Source: Aquitalea pelogenes (GTDB taxonomy: Bacteria > Pseudomonadota > Gammaproteobacteria > Burkholderiales > Chromobacteriaceae). From it: a DNA stretch of 64,000 nt. Below, one piece after another: positions 8,761 to 17,954 of the stretch. The notes beneath the pieces were generated by a model. It was not told where the DNA came from. It made no database searches and worked only from the letters and a program-made list of their open reading frames with translations. Where the stretch lies: positions 1 to 64,000 of the forward strand of contig NZ_LNQV01000012.1 in the NCBI RefSeq assembly GCF_001515305.1, read 5' to 3'. A program made the position numbers and the translations under genes. Position 1 is the stretch's first letter, and each line of letters begins with the position of its first letter.

Positions 8761-10170
8761 GTGCTTACCGCCGCCCAGTTGACCAGCTTGCAGGCCATCC
8801 TGCCTGCCGATCGTATCCACCTTGATGCAGAAACGTGTGCGCGCTATGGCCAGGACTGGACGCGTTACACCACGCCGCAGGCGGCTGCCATCGTGTTTCC
8901 GGTGAGTATCGAAGAAGTGCAGGCCGTGGTGCGCTGGGCCAATGCGCAGGGAGTGGGTATTGTCCCCTCTGGCGGCCGTACCGGCCTGTCTGGCGGTGCG
9001 GTTGCCGTGCAGGGCGAGGTAGTGGTGTCACTGGAGCGCATGAGCCGGATGGACGGTTTTGACCCGCTGGCGCGGACCGTGCGCTGCCAGGCCGGGGTAG
9101 TCACTGCCGCCTTGCAGCAGTTTGCCGCCGACCACGGTCTTTATTATCCGGTGGACTTTGCTTCCAGTGGTTCCAGCCAGATTGGCGGAAATATCGCGAC
9201 CAATGCAGGCGGTATCCGGGTGGTGCGCTATGGCATGACCCGTGACTGGGTGGCTGGCCTTACCGTGGTGACCGGTAGCGGCGACGTGCTGGAGTGCAAT
9301 CTGGGCCTTGCCAAGAACAATACCGGCTACGACTTCCGCCATCTGTTTGTTGGGTCGGAAGGCACACTGGGGCTGGTGGTGGCTGCCACCATGCGCCTGA
9401 CCGACCCGCCGCCGCCCTCCACGGTGCTGTTGCTGGCCTTGCCCGGGCTGGCGGACATCATGGCGGTGTTTCACGCCTTTCGCAGCGCACTCACGCTGCA
9501 GGCTTTCGAATTCTTTTCTGATCTGGCGCTGACCCATGTGCTGGCTGCCCAGCAGACAACAGCGCCGCTGGCAGAGCGGCAGCCTTTCTATGTGTTGCTG
9601 GAACTGGAAACGCCTACCCAGTCGCAGGAAGAAACTGTCTTGCAGGTATTTTCTGCTTGCCTGGAGCAGGGCTGGGTGTGTGATGGCCTCATTGCCCAGT
9701 CACGGCAGCAGGCCAGGGCCTTGTGGCGCTTGCGGGAGGGCATCAGCGCCGCCATCACGCCTTATACACCGTACAAGAATGACATCTCGGTGGTACTGAG
9801 TCAGCTGCCGGAGTTCGTGGCGCGTTTGCAAGACTTGCTGGCCCGCGATTATCCGGACTTCGAGGTGTTGTGGTACGGCCATATCGGCGATGGCAACCTG
9901 CACATCAATGTGCTGAAACCGGCCAGTTGGGCGCTGGCGGATTTCCGCCATGCCTGTGAGCAGGTCAATGAGCAGGTGTTTGCACTGGTGGCAGAGTTTG
10001 CCGGCAGCATGTCAGCAGAACACGGCGTGGGCTTGCTCAAGCGCGATTATCTGGGCGTAACACGTTCGGTAGAGGAGATTGCCCTAATGCGTGGGGTAAA
10101 GGCGGTTTTTGATCCGAACGGCATCATGAATCCTGGCAAGCTGTTGCAGCAGACAGGCCCGGATGCATGA
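8761..10170 (+). CDS. FAD-linked oxidoreductase, GlcD / D-2-hydroxyacid dehydrogenase family
   Basis: The 469-residue protein has an N-terminal PCMH-type FAD-binding domain (IVPSGGRTGLSGGAVAVQG about residues 65-84; SSQIGGNIATNAGG about 140-153; FVGSEGTLGLVV about 195-206) and a C-terminal FAD-oxidase_C domain with the conserved HIGDGNLHINV and AEHGVGLLKRDYL. This is the glycolate oxidase GlcD / D-lactate or D-2-hydroxyglutarate dehydrogenase group; the exact substrate cannot be set from sequence. The start is GTG 8761 with only a weak purine stretch upstream, so it is uncertain. It stands alone, without glcE or glcF, which argues against a three-subunit glycolate oxidase. Confidence 0.85.
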   Translation: MLTAAQLTSLQAILPADRIHLDAETCARYGQDWTRYTTPQAAAIVFPVSIEEVQAVVRWANAQGVGIVPSGGRTGLSGGAVAVQGEVVVSLERMSRMDGFDPLARTVRCQAGVVTAALQQFAADHGLYYPVDFASSGSSQIGGNIATNAGGIRVVRYGMTRDWVAGLTVVTGSGDVLECNLGLAKNNTGYDFRHLFVGSEGTLGLVVAATMRLTDPPPPSTVLLLALPGLADIMAVFHAFRSALTLQAFEFFSDLALTHVLAAQQTTAPLAERQPFYVLLELETPTQSQEETVLQVFSACLEQGWVCDGLIAQSRQQARALWRLREGISAAITPYTPYKNDISVVLSQLPEFVARLQDLLARDYPDFEVLWYGHIGDGNLHINVLKPASWALADFRHACEQVNEQVFALVAEFAGSMSAEHGVGLLKRDYLGVTRSVEEIALMRGVKAVFDPNGIMNPGKLLQQTGPDA

Positions 10171-10534
10171 GCTGGCAGTGAAGTTGATGTGGAAAAGTTG
10201 TGGCAATGAAGTTGTTATGCCTATGGAATTTTAATTATAATTAATGCAATTAAATTGCTCATATAAATTATATATAAGTAATTTAAAACAATGACTTAGC
10301 CGAATTATTCAATATCCTGGCTTACCTTGTTTGCAGACTCGTCTAATTAGGCATTGAATCTTGCTGATCTGCCTTTTTTCTAGGCAGCGCCAGCAAGTGG
10401 CTCATGGCAAAAGACTTTTTTTATTTGTTCAGTACTTATCCACAGAGTTATCCGCTGATTGCTGTGGATAATTGCAGCCGGCTGCAAGGTTGTGGCCGTG
10501 GTGGCGTGGCCACAACCCTTGGCAGTCAATGGTT
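10171..10534. other. Convergent intergenic region with AT-rich tract, DnaA boxes and inverted repeats
   Basis: This 364-bp gap lies between two convergent genes, so no promoter is expected. About 10226-10290 is roughly 90% A/T in a GC-rich neighbourhood and contains a 12-bp palindrome TAATTATAATTA. GATCTGCCTTTTTT follows near 10366. Then come DnaA boxes at 10436-10471, a 16-bp palindrome TTGCAGCCGGCTGCAA (10472-10487) and a hairpin with 9-10 bp arms (10488-10497 and 10508-10517). No convincing ORF is seen. Confidence 0.7.
10436..10471. promoter_or_regulatory. DnaA-box cluster
   Basis: TTATCCACA (10436-10444, + strand) and TGTGGATAA (10463-10471, the same 9-mer on the - strand) are exact matches to the consensus DnaA box. 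TTATCCGCT at 10448-10456 is a two-mismatch box between them. Box identity is read directly; binding is inferred. Confidence 0.65.
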
Positions 10535-12448
10535 TCAGTCGGCCTGGGCGCTGCTCTCCAGCGCTTCCAGCTCTTCTTGCAACAGCATCCAGTCTTCCTC
10601 CACCTGCGCCAGTTCGCTGCTGACCACGCCCAGTCGCTTGACGGCTTCGGCCAGCTTGCCCTTGTTGGCATCGCTATAGGCGTCTTCACCGGACATGAAG
10701 GCATCCAGCTGGTTTTTCTCGCCGCTCAGTTGCTCCAGCTGCTTTTCCAGCTTGGCCAGTTTGCTCAGCAGGGGCTTTTTCAACTGGGCCAGTTTCTGGC
10801 GGGCTTCGGCTTCCTGGCGCTTCTGCTCCTTGCGGTTGACCGCCTGGGCGTCGCCACTGGATGGCTTGTTGCCTTCGGCCAGTTGGGCCAGACGCCACTG
10901 ACGGTAGTCTTCCAGATCGCCATCAAACGGCTTGACCGTGCCGTCGCTTACCAGCCAGAACAGGTCGGTAGTGGATTCCAGCAGGCTGCGGTCGTGCGAT
11001 ACCACAATCAGCGCGCCGGAGAAATCCTGCAAGGCCAGTGTCAGCGCATGGCGCATTTCCAGGTCCAAGTGGTTGGTGGGTTCGTCCAGCAGCAAGAGAT
11101 TGGGCTTTTGCCAGACGATCATTGCCAGTGCCAGACGGGCTTTTTCGCCACCGGACATCGGGCCGACCAGATCGGTGGCGCTGTCGCCGCGGAAGTTGAA
11201 ACCGCCCAGAAAGCTGCGCAGTTCCAGCTCGCGCACTGTGGGGGCCAGCCGCTGCATGTGCTGCAACGGCGATTCGTCTTCGCGCAGGGTTTCCAGCTGA
11301 TGCTGGGCGAAATAGCCAATCTTCAGCGTTTGCGCCTTGATCACCTCACCGGCCTGCTGCGGCAGGTCGCCCGCCAGCAGTTTTACCAGGGTGGATTTAC
11401 CGGCACCGTTCACCCCCAAGAGGCCGATGCGGCTGCCGGCTTCCACCGACAGCGACAGCCCGCGCAGGATGGTGGTGCTGCCATAGCCGATATCCACCTT
11501 GTCCAGCCGCAGCAGCGGGTTGGGCAGGTTGTCCGGGCTGTCGAAGTGGAAATCAAACGGCGAGGCGATGTGGGCCGGGGCAATGCGCTCCAGCTTTTCC
11601 AGTGCCTTCACCCGGCTTTGCGCCTGTCTTGCCTTGCTGGCCTTGGCCTTGAAGCGGGTGATGAAGGATTCCAGATGGGCGATCTGGCGTTGCTGCTTGT
11701 CATATTCGCCCTGCTGACGCGCCAGTTTTTCCGCCCGCATGGTTTCAAACTGGCTGTAATTGCCGGTGTAGAGCGTCAGGGTCTGGTTGGCCACTTCGGC
11801 AATATGGCTGCAAATGCTGTCCAGGAAGTCGCGGTCATGCGAGATAATCAGCAAGGTGCCCGGATAGCTTTGCAGCCAGTCTTCCAGCCACAGCACGGTT
11901 TCCAGATCCAGGTGGTTGGTGGGCTCGTCCAGCAGCAGCAGGTCGGAGCGGCACATCAGCGCCTGGGCCAGGTTCAGCCGCATGCGCCAGCCGCCGGAAA
12001 AGCTCTTCACCGGGTTGCGGTGCGCTTCCACGGCAAAGCCCAGGCCGGTCAGCAGCTTGGCGGCACGGGCCGGGGCGGAATAGGCTTCAATGCGTGCCAG
12101 TTCGCCATGCAGATGACCAATGGCACTGCCGTCATCACGCGCTTCGGCGGTGGCCAGCTCGGCCTCCAGCTGGCGCAATTCCTGATCGCCATCCAGCACA
12201 TAGTCGATGGCGGCGGTATCCAGCGCCGGGGTTTCCTGCGCCACGTGCGCCATCACCCATTGCTTGGGAATGTCGGCATCGCCGGCATCGGCGTGCAATT
12301 CGCCCTTGAGCAGGGCAAACAGGCTGGACTTGCCTACGCCGTTGGCCCCGACCAGGCCGGTCTTGTAACCGGGGTTGAGGGTGAGGCTGGCGTCGATCAG
12401 CAAGTCTTTCAGCCCGCGACGCAGGCTGAGGTTTTTCAATTGGATCAT
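10535..12448 (-). CDS. ABC-F family ATPase, YheS-like
   Basis: The 637-residue protein holds two ABC ATPase domains and no transmembrane segment, as in ABC-F translation factors. The first domain has Walker A GANGVGKSS (about residue 34), signature FSGGWRMRL and Walker B LLLLDEPTNHLDL. The second has Walker A GVNGAGKST (about 345), signature MSGGEKARL and LLLLDEPTNHLDL. A charged coiled coil occupies the C-terminus (about 540-630). The N-terminus and length match E. coli YheS best. ABC-F proteins bind the ribosomal E site and relieve stalled translation; the exact role here is inferred. It lies downstream of tsaD on the same strand with a 42-bp gap. Confidence 0.88.
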   Translation of the reverse strand: MIQLKNLSLRRGLKDLLIDASLTLNPGYKTGLVGANGVGKSSLFALLKGELHADAGDADIPKQWVMAHVAQETPALDTAAIDYVLDGDQELRQLEAELATAEARDDGSAIGHLHGELARIEAYSAPARAAKLLTGLGFAVEAHRNPVKSFSGGWRMRLNLAQALMCRSDLLLLDEPTNHLDLETVLWLEDWLQSYPGTLLIISHDRDFLDSICSHIAEVANQTLTLYTGNYSQFETMRAEKLARQQGEYDKQQRQIAHLESFITRFKAKASKARQAQSRVKALEKLERIAPAHIASPFDFHFDSPDNLPNPLLRLDKVDIGYGSTTILRGLSLSVEAGSRIGLLGVNGAGKSTLVKLLAGDLPQQAGEVIKAQTLKIGYFAQHQLETLREDESPLQHMQRLAPTVRELELRSFLGGFNFRGDSATDLVGPMSGGEKARLALAMIVWQKPNLLLLDEPTNHLDLEMRHALTLALQDFSGALIVVSHDRSLLESTTDLFWLVSDGTVKPFDGDLEDYRQWRLAQLAEGNKPSSGDAQAVNRKEQKRQEAEARQKLAQLKKPLLSKLAKLEKQLEQLSGEKNQLDAFMSGEDAYSDANKGKLAEAVKRLGVVSSELAQVEEDWMLLQEELEALESSAQAD

Positions 12449-12490
12449 GTCTGGTTTCTGTGCGGCACAGCGCGCCGTGCCGACGGGATA

Positions 12491-13516
12491 TTAAGCAGCG
12501 GGAAGGGTGGACAGGTCCCAGCGTGGTTTGATGGAGTAGCTGCCCGGTGCAGTGGCATGGCGCAGGCGCATGGCGCCGGCAAAGGCAATCATCGCGCCGT
12601 TGTCGGTGCACAGTGCCAGTGGCGGGTAGTACACCTCCAGCTTGCGGCGGCTGGCGGCCTGATCCAGCGCGGCACGCAACTGCTTGTTGGCACCGACACC
12701 GCCAGCCACCACCAGCTTTTTCATGCCGCTCTGTTTCAGCGCCTTGAGCGATTTGCTGACCAGCACTTCGACAATGGCTTCCTGAAAGGCGCGGCAAATG
12801 TCCTTGCGGGTTTGCTCGTCAATCTGGCTGTGTTCGGCTTCAACCTGCTTGCTGAGCGTCAGCACGGCAGTTTTCAGACCGGAGAAACTCATGTCCAGGT
12901 TGTTGCTGTGCAGCATGGGGCGCGGCAGATTGAAACGGTTCGGGTCGCCTTCCTCGGCCAGGCGTGACAGCAGCGGGCCGCCGGGGTAGGGCAGACCCAG
13001 CAGCTTTGCCGTCTTGTCGAAGGCTTCACCTGCGGCATCGTCCAGTGTTTCGCCCAGTACTTCATACTGGCCGATGCCATGCACCGCCATCAGCTGGGTG
13101 TGACCGCCGGAAACCAGCAAGGCAATGAAGGGAAAGTCCGGACGCGGGTCGGCCAGCAGCGGCGACAGCAAATGGCCTTCCAGATGATGCACGCCGATCA
13201 CCGGAATGTTCAGGCCGAAAGCCAGGGCATTGGCCACGCTGGCTCCCACCATCAGCGCACCACCAAGACCGGGGCCCTGGGTGTAGGCAATGGCATCCAC
13301 ATCGGCCAGGGTTTTGCCAGCGTCGGCGAGGCAGGCTTCGGTCAGCGGGATGACGCGGCGGATATGGTCGCGGCTGGCAAGTTCTGGCACCACGCCACCG
13401 TATTCGGCGTGCATTGCCATTTGTGTATGCAGTTGGTGGGCAACCAGGCCCGCCGTGAGGTCGTACAGTGCAACGCCGGTTTCGTCGCACGATGATTCGA
13501 TTCCAAGTACCAGCAT
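12491..13516 (-). CDS. tsaD: tRNA N6-adenosine threonylcarbamoyltransferase TsaD
   Basis: TsaD transfers the threonylcarbamoyl group to A37 of ANN-decoding tRNAs, with TsaB and TsaE. The 341-residue ASKHA-fold protein starts [14 protein letters not shown], has the metal-binding [10 protein letters not shown] motif (about residues 111-120), [13 protein letters not shown] and [11 protein letters not shown] longer frame to 13597 exists, but the ATG at 13514-13516 gives the family N-terminus. It is divergent from the OsmC-family gene. Confidence 0.95.
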   Translation of the reverse strand: MLVLGIESSCDETGVALYDLTAGLVAHQLHTQMAMHAEYGGVVPELASRDHIRRVIPLTEACLADAGKTLADVDAIAYTQGPGLGGALMVGASVANALAFGLNIPVIGVHHLEGHLLSPLLADPRPDFPFIALLVSGGHTQLMAVHGIGQYEVLGETLDDAAGEAFDKTAKLLGLPYPGGPLLSRLAEEGDPNRFNLPRPMLHSNNLDMSFSGLKTAVLTLSKQVEAEHSQIDEQTRKDICRAFQEAIVEVLVSKSLKALKQSGMKKLVVAGGVGANKQLRAALDQAASRRKLEVYYPPLALCTDNGAMIAFAGAMRLRHATAPGSYSIKPRWDLSTLPAA

Positions 13517-13638
13517 GATGGCTTTATAACGGGGCAATCTTTCCATTTTACCGGCTAATCTTTGTCTGCCCAAATCCGGAATGATAGTCTGTGCCAATCA
13601 GGCGCACCTGCGCGCAACAAAACAGGAAGGGACTGGTA

Positions 13639-14055
13639 GTGAAAGCAAGACTCAAATGGGTGGATGGCGTGTGTTTCATGGGCGAAAGCGGCAGCGGCCA
13701 TGCGGTGGTGATGGACGGTGCGCCGGAAGGTGGTGGCCGGAATCTGGGCCCGCGGCCGATGGAACTGCTGTTGCTGGGTACGGCTGGCTGTACCAGTTAT
13801 GACGTGATTTCCATCCTGAAAAAGTCGCGCCAGCAAGTGACCGACTGCTGGGTGGAAATGGAAGCCGAACGCGCAGATACCGAACCCAAGGTGTTCACCA
13901 GGATTCATTTCCACTTTGTGGTGACTGGCCGCGAACTGAAGCCGGAAGTGGTGGAACGTGCCATCAAGCTGTCGGCAGAAAAATACTGCTCGGCTTCCAT
14001 CATGCTGGGCAAGACTGCTGATATCACCCACGACTTCGAGGTGCGAGAGGGCTGA
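13639..14055 (+). CDS. OsmC-family protein, YhfA-like
   Basis: The 138-residue protein resembles E. coli YhfA, an OsmC/Ohr-fold protein of unknown role. It carries the two conserved cysteines of the fold, in GTAGCTSYDV (about residue 50) and AEKYCSAS (about residue 115), which in the Ohr/OsmC branch reduce organic peroxides. I place the start at GTG 13639 (MKARLKWVDG) because AGGAAGGGA lies 7 nt upstream. The in-frame ATG at 13591 has no such site. A strong terminator follows. Confidence 0.85.
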   Translation: MKARLKWVDGVCFMGESGSGHAVVMDGAPEGGGRNLGPRPMELLLLGTAGCTSYDVISILKKSRQQVTDCWVEMEAERADTEPKVFTRIHFHFVVTGRELKPEVVERAIKLSAEKYCSASIMLGKTADITHDFEVREG

Positions 14056-14095
14056 TGCCTGCTCCCGGCGCCCCGGTGCCCGGTTCGGTAACTCC

Positions 14096-14134
14096 AGACC
14101 GCCGCTGCCATCAGGCAGCGGCGGTCTTGTTTTT
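14096..14134 (+). terminator. Rho-independent terminator after the OsmC-family gene
   Basis: A perfect 14-bp stem (14096-14109 with 14114-14127), loop ATCA, then TGTTTTT. It insulates the flagellar genes from upstream transcription. Confidence 0.9.
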
Positions 14135-14262
14135 GCCGCTGGCGGCAGTGGCGCAGACGTGGCGGCAAAACTTGCCGCCTTGCCGGATTTGTACTGTCCC
14201 CATGTGACGGCGAGATCGGCCTCCAGTCAATAAAATCAGGCATCTACGGTTTTGGATCTGGC

Positions 14263-14278
14263 TGGCATGATTCCTGCT
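14263..14278 (+). promoter_or_regulatory. Sigma-54 promoter for flgBCDEFGHI
   Basis: TGGCATGATTCCTGCT matches the -24/-12 consensus (TGGCACG-N4-TTGCW) at 13-14 of the fixed positions, with the obligatory GG-N10-GC spacing (GG 14264-14265, GC 14276-14277). It lies 31 bp before the flgB start. RpoN control of early flagellar operons is known in FleQ/FlrC-type systems; the activator site was not identified. Confidence 0.75.
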
Positions 14279-14309
14279 AACGAGAGTGCACATTCAGGGA
14301 GGCATGGTC

Positions 14310-14720
14310 ATGTTGGACAAGATTGGCAAGGAATTCGATTTTCAGCAGCGGGCGCTCAATTTGCGCGCATACCGCCAGGAAGTCATTGCCAGCAATATTG
14401 CCAATGCCGACACCCCCAATTACAAGGCAGTGGATTTTGATTTCAAGCAGGCCTTGCAATCGGCACAGGGCAGCCAGAACAAGCTGGCCATGAATGTGAC
14501 CGATGCGCGTCACTTGCCGGGCGATGCCGCAGGTGCCGCCGGCAAGCCTGCCGTGCAGTATCGCAATGCGGTACAGCAAAGCCTGGACGGTAACACCGTG
14601 GACATGGACGTGGAGCGTGCCGCTTTCGCCGATAACGCGCTGCAGTACCAGTCCACGCTGACCTTCCTGAGCAAGCGCATTTCCACGCTGAACAGCGCCA
14701 TTACCGGTGGAGGCCAGTAA
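14310..14720 (+). CDS. flgB: Flagellar basal body proximal rod protein FlgB
   Basis: FlgB is one of the proximal rod proteins that join the MS ring to the rod. The 136-residue protein starts [20 protein letters not shown] and has the rod-family signature [14 protein letters not shown] (about residues 29-42). Three starts are possible; ATG 14310 is chosen because AGGGAGG (14296-14302) is 7 nt upstream, whereas ATG 14304 would be 1 nt away. First gene of the flg cluster, 2 bp from flgC. Confidence 0.95.
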   Translation: MLDKIGKEFDFQQRALNLRAYRQEVIASNIANADTPNYKAVDFDFKQALQSAQGSQNKLAMNVTDARHLPGDAAGAAGKPAVQYRNAVQQSLDGNTVDMDVERAAFADNALQYQSTLTFLSKRISTLNSAITGGGQ

Positions 14721-14722
14721 GC

Positions 14723-15133
14723 ATGTCTCTTGCCAATATTTTTGCCATTTCCGGTTCCGCGCTGACCGCCCAGTCGATGCGGCTTAACGTGGTGGCCAGC
14801 AATATCGCCAACGCGGAAAGTGCCACCAGCTCCACCGGTCAGCCTTACAAGGGCCGTCATGTGGTGTTTACGGCCTTGCCGGTCAGTGCCTCCCAGCCGC
14901 AAGTGGCGGGGGTACGGGTGACTTCGATTGTGGAAGACCAGACGCCGCCGCGTCTGAAGTATGACCCCAGTAACCCTCTGGCGGACGAAAAGGGCTATGT
15001 GAACATGCCCAATGTCAATCCGGTCGAGGAAATGTCCGACATGATTTCCGCTTCGCGCTCGTATCAGACCAATGTGGAAATGATGAATACCGCCAAGACC
15101 TTGCTGCAGAAAACCCTGCAGCTGGGTCAGTGA
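14723..15133 (+). CDS. flgC: Flagellar basal body rod protein FlgC
   Basis: A 136-residue proximal rod protein with the N-terminal heptad region [18 protein letters not shown] and the C-terminal motif [23 protein letters not shown]-type helix that packs in the rod. Length and gene position match FlgC. The short gap to flgB suggests translational coupling. Confidence 0.95.
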   Translation: MSLANIFAISGSALTAQSMRLNVVASNIANAESATSSTGQPYKGRHVVFTALPVSASQPQVAGVRVTSIVEDQTPPRLKYDPSNPLADEKGYVNMPNVNPVEEMSDMISASRSYQTNVEMMNTAKTLLQKTLQLGQ

Positions 15134-15148
15134 TGAAAGGCCCATGCG

Positions 15149-15844
15149 ATGACCAGCTCGGTTAATTCCTCGTCCAATCCGTATGCAGTGCTGAACGGCA
15201 ATTCCAGTAGCGGCACCGGCTCGACCAATGCCAATACCGATACCAGTGCCCAGGGTATCCAGGACCGCTTCCTGAAATTGCTGGTGACCCAGCTGCAGGC
15301 GCAGGATCCGATGAATCCGATGGATAACAGCCAGATCACCAGCCAGATGGCACAGATCAGCCAGGTGTCCGGCATGCAGACCCTCAACACCGCCATGCAA
15401 AGCCTGGTGCAGTCGCAGGCCGCCAACCAGTCGCTGATGGCTGCCACCATGATTGGCAAGCAGGCGCTGGTACCGGGCAATGCGCTCGACCTTACCAGCG
15501 GCAGTTCGGTGCAAGGGGCGGTCAATCTGAGTGGCGCGGCAACCGATTACACCGTCAGCATCAAGGATGCCAATGGCACGGTGGTGGATACCCTCACGGT
15601 GAAGAGCCCCAGCACTGGCCTGAATTCCTTCAATTGGGATGGCAAGGATGCCAATGGCAATCAGCTGCCTACCGGTAAATACACCTTCTCTGCCCAGGCG
15701 ACCAGCGCCAGCAGCACCGCCGTCACGGCCACGCCTTATGCCAATCAGGCGGTGACTGCAGTGAGCTGGGCCAGCGGTTCGCCGCAGTTGATCATGAAGG
15801 ATGGCACCAGCGTTGGCCTTGCCAACGTCGCCCAGCTGTCTTAA
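15149..15844 (+). CDS. flgD: Flagellar hook assembly scaffold FlgD
   Basis: FlgD caps the growing hook and is required for FlgE polymerisation. The 231-residue protein has the conserved N-terminal FlgD block (DRFLKLLVTQLQAQDPMNPM, about residues 39-58) used for export and capping, then a FlgD tudor/Ig-like part with FNWDGKDANGNQLPTGKYTF, a typical FlgD Ig-like motif. Located between flgC and flgE as usual. Confidence 0.94.
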   Translation: MTSSVNSSSNPYAVLNGNSSSGTGSTNANTDTSAQGIQDRFLKLLVTQLQAQDPMNPMDNSQITSQMAQISQVSGMQTLNTAMQSLVQSQAANQSLMAATMIGKQALVPGNALDLTSGSSVQGAVNLSGAATDYTVSIKDANGTVVDTLTVKSPSTGLNSFNWDGKDANGNQLPTGKYTFSAQATSASSTAVTATPYANQAVTAVSWASGSPQLIMKDGTSVGLANVAQLS

Positions 15845-15884
15845 ATCCGTTCATTAGCGTAATCAGGTTTCGGGGAGTAGTACC

Positions 15885-17123
15885 ATGGGTTTTCAACAAG
15901 GTCTGAGTGGTCTGAATTCGGCATCCTCGCAGCTGGATACCATTGGCAATAACGTGTCCAATGCCAGCACGGTGGGTTTCAAGAGCTCGCGAACCGAGTT
16001 CAGCGATCTGTTTTCCACCAGCTTTTACGGTGTGGCCAGTACCAGTGCCGGTATCGGCTCGCAGGTGAACGCAGTAACCCAGTCTTTTAGCGCCGGTAAT
16101 ATTACCCCGACCGGACGTAGTCTTGATCTGGCCATCAACAATAATGGCTTTTTCATCGTGCGGCAGAACCCTACCTCGTCTACCGGCTCACTGGCTTACA
16201 CCCGTAACGGCCAGTTCCAGGTGGACAAGGATGGTTACATCGTCAATGGCAACGATCGCCTGCAAGGCTGGATGGCCAATAATGGCGTGGTAACCCAGGG
16301 CCCGGTCACCGACCTTAAACTTCAAACCAACCTGATTTCCCCGGCAGCCACCACCAAGGTCACCATGGGTGTCAATGTGGATTCGCGGCTGACTACCCCG
16401 ACAGTCACCCCGCTGGACCCCACCAATACCAAGACCTTCAACTGGTCCAATGCCGCGCAGGTATACGACAGCCTGGGTAACCAGCACAACCTGACCCTGT
16501 ACTACGTCAAGGGCACTCCCACCGCGACCGGTACGCCATGGACGGTGACGGCCTATGTGGACGGCAATGCCGCCACCACGCCCAATACCTACACCATGAA
16601 CTACGACACCTCGGGTAACCTGACCAACACCACGCCGTTCAGCGTTACCTTCAGCCCTACCCCGGTGAATGGTTCATCCTCGCCGGTTACCCTGACCATT
16701 GATTACACCGGCTCCACCCAGGTGGCGCAGGCTTCCGGTACGCCGACCGAAACCGTGGATGGCTATGCGCCAGGTACCCTGAGCAGCATGAACATCGACA
16801 CCCACGGCAATATCATGGCCAGCTTCTCCAATGGTCAGAACAAGATCATCGGGCAGGTGGCACTGGCTACCTTCACCAACTCGCAAGGCCTGCAGAATGA
16901 AGGCGGCAACCGCTGGCAGCAAACCTTGCAATCCGGCGTGCCGGCCTACAATGCGCCGGGTTCCGGCAATGCCGGCACCGTGCAGTCGCAGGCCCTGGAA
17001 GATTCCAACGTCGACCTGACGGCGGAACTGGTCAACATGATCACGGCGCAGCGCTTCTACCAGGCCAATGCGCAGACCATCAAGACCGAAGACACCTTGA
17101 TGCAGACCATCATCAACCTGTAA
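15885..17123 (+). CDS. flgE: Flagellar hook protein FlgE
   Basis: FlgE polymerises into the hook. The 412-residue protein begins MGFQQGLSGLNSASSQLD, with GNNVSNASTVGFKSSRTEF (about residues 24-42), a variable Thr/Asn-rich middle (D1/D2 domains) and the C-terminal LTAELVNMITAQRFYQANAQ helix shared by hook and rod proteins. GGGGAG precedes the ATG. The 40-bp gap from flgD shows no terminator. Confidence 0.96.
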   Translation: MGFQQGLSGLNSASSQLDTIGNNVSNASTVGFKSSRTEFSDLFSTSFYGVASTSAGIGSQVNAVTQSFSAGNITPTGRSLDLAINNNGFFIVRQNPTSSTGSLAYTRNGQFQVDKDGYIVNGNDRLQGWMANNGVVTQGPVTDLKLQTNLISPAATTKVTMGVNVDSRLTTPTVTPLDPTNTKTFNWSNAAQVYDSLGNQHNLTLYYVKGTPTATGTPWTVTAYVDGNAATTPNTYTMNYDTSGNLTNTTPFSVTFSPTPVNGSSSPVTLTIDYTGSTQVAQASGTPTETVDGYAPGTLSSMNIDTHGNIMASFSNGQNKIIGQVALATFTNSQGLQNEGGNRWQQTLQSGVPAYNAPGSGNAGTVQSQALEDSNVDLTAELVNMITAQRFYQANAQTIKTEDTLMQTIINL

Positions 17124-17162
17124 CTGATCACAATCACCACAGCCTGAAGAAGCGGGGATTCA

Positions 17163-17903
17163 ATGGATAAGATGCTGTACCTGGCCATGACCGGTGCCAA
17201 ACATGTTGATTTGCAGCAGGCAACCACGGCCAATAATCTGTCCAATGCCCATACCAATGCCTTCAAGGCCGATCTGGCATCATTCCGTGCCTTGCCGGTG
17301 GTAGGGCCTGGTGCGCCCACCCGCACCTATGTGGTGGACAACACCATTGGTCACGACATGAGTCAGGGCAGCCTGATGCATACCGGCAGCCCCAGCGATT
17401 TTGCCCTGGGCTCTCCCGGTTTCTTTGCCGTGCAGGCTGCCGATGGCAGCGAGGCCTATACCCGCGACGGTGGTTATGTCCTGGACGCCAACGGCATGAT
17501 GCGCACCCGCAGTGGCCTGCCCATCACCGGTGATGGCGGCCCGATTACCATTCCTACCGGCTACCAGGTTCAGTTGGGACAGGATGGTTCGGTGGTCGGT
17601 GTGCCGCAAAACGGCAAGGACCGTACCCCGCAGCTGCTGGGCCAGATCAAGCTGGTCAACCCCGGTGCCAAGGAAGTGTACAAGGGGCCGGACGGCTTGT
17701 TCCGCATGAATAATGGCGACACCGCCACCGCCGATACCAATGTCAAGCTGGTACCGGAAACGCTGGAAGCCAGTAATGTCAATGCGGTGGAAAGCCTGGT
17801 GCAGATGATCTCCCACGGTCGTCAGTACGACATGAATATCAAGCTGATGCAGAACGCTGATCAGAATGATCAGAAAGCCACCCAGTTGCTGGCCATGGGC
17901 TGA
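17163..17903 (+). CDS. flgF: Flagellar basal body rod protein FlgF
   Basis: A 246-residue proximal rod protein. It has the N-terminal rod helix (LQQATTANNLSNAHTNAFKA), a central domain with SPGFFAVQAADGSEAYTRDG, and the C-terminal ASNVNAVESLVQMISHGRQ helix. The ATG is preceded by GCGGGG. Located between hook and distal rod genes as in other Proteobacteria. Confidence 0.94.
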   Translation: MDKMLYLAMTGAKHVDLQQATTANNLSNAHTNAFKADLASFRALPVVGPGAPTRTYVVDNTIGHDMSQGSLMHTGSPSDFALGSPGFFAVQAADGSEAYTRDGGYVLDANGMMRTRSGLPITGDGGPITIPTGYQVQLGQDGSVVGVPQNGKDRTPQLLGQIKLVNPGAKEVYKGPDGLFRMNNGDTATADTNVKLVPETLEASNVNAVESLVQMISHGRQYDMNIKLMQNADQNDQKATQLLAMG

Positions 17904-17954
17904 TCTGCATTACGCCAAACCGAATACCAACAAGAATACTGAGGAAACACCGCC

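Noticed and set aside
10472-12967. 831-codon open frame on the plus strand
   Set aside because: It is antisense to the clear ABC-F and tsaD genes, is rich in Gln/His/Leu typical of reverse frames of GC-rich genes, and has no ribosome site or family motif.
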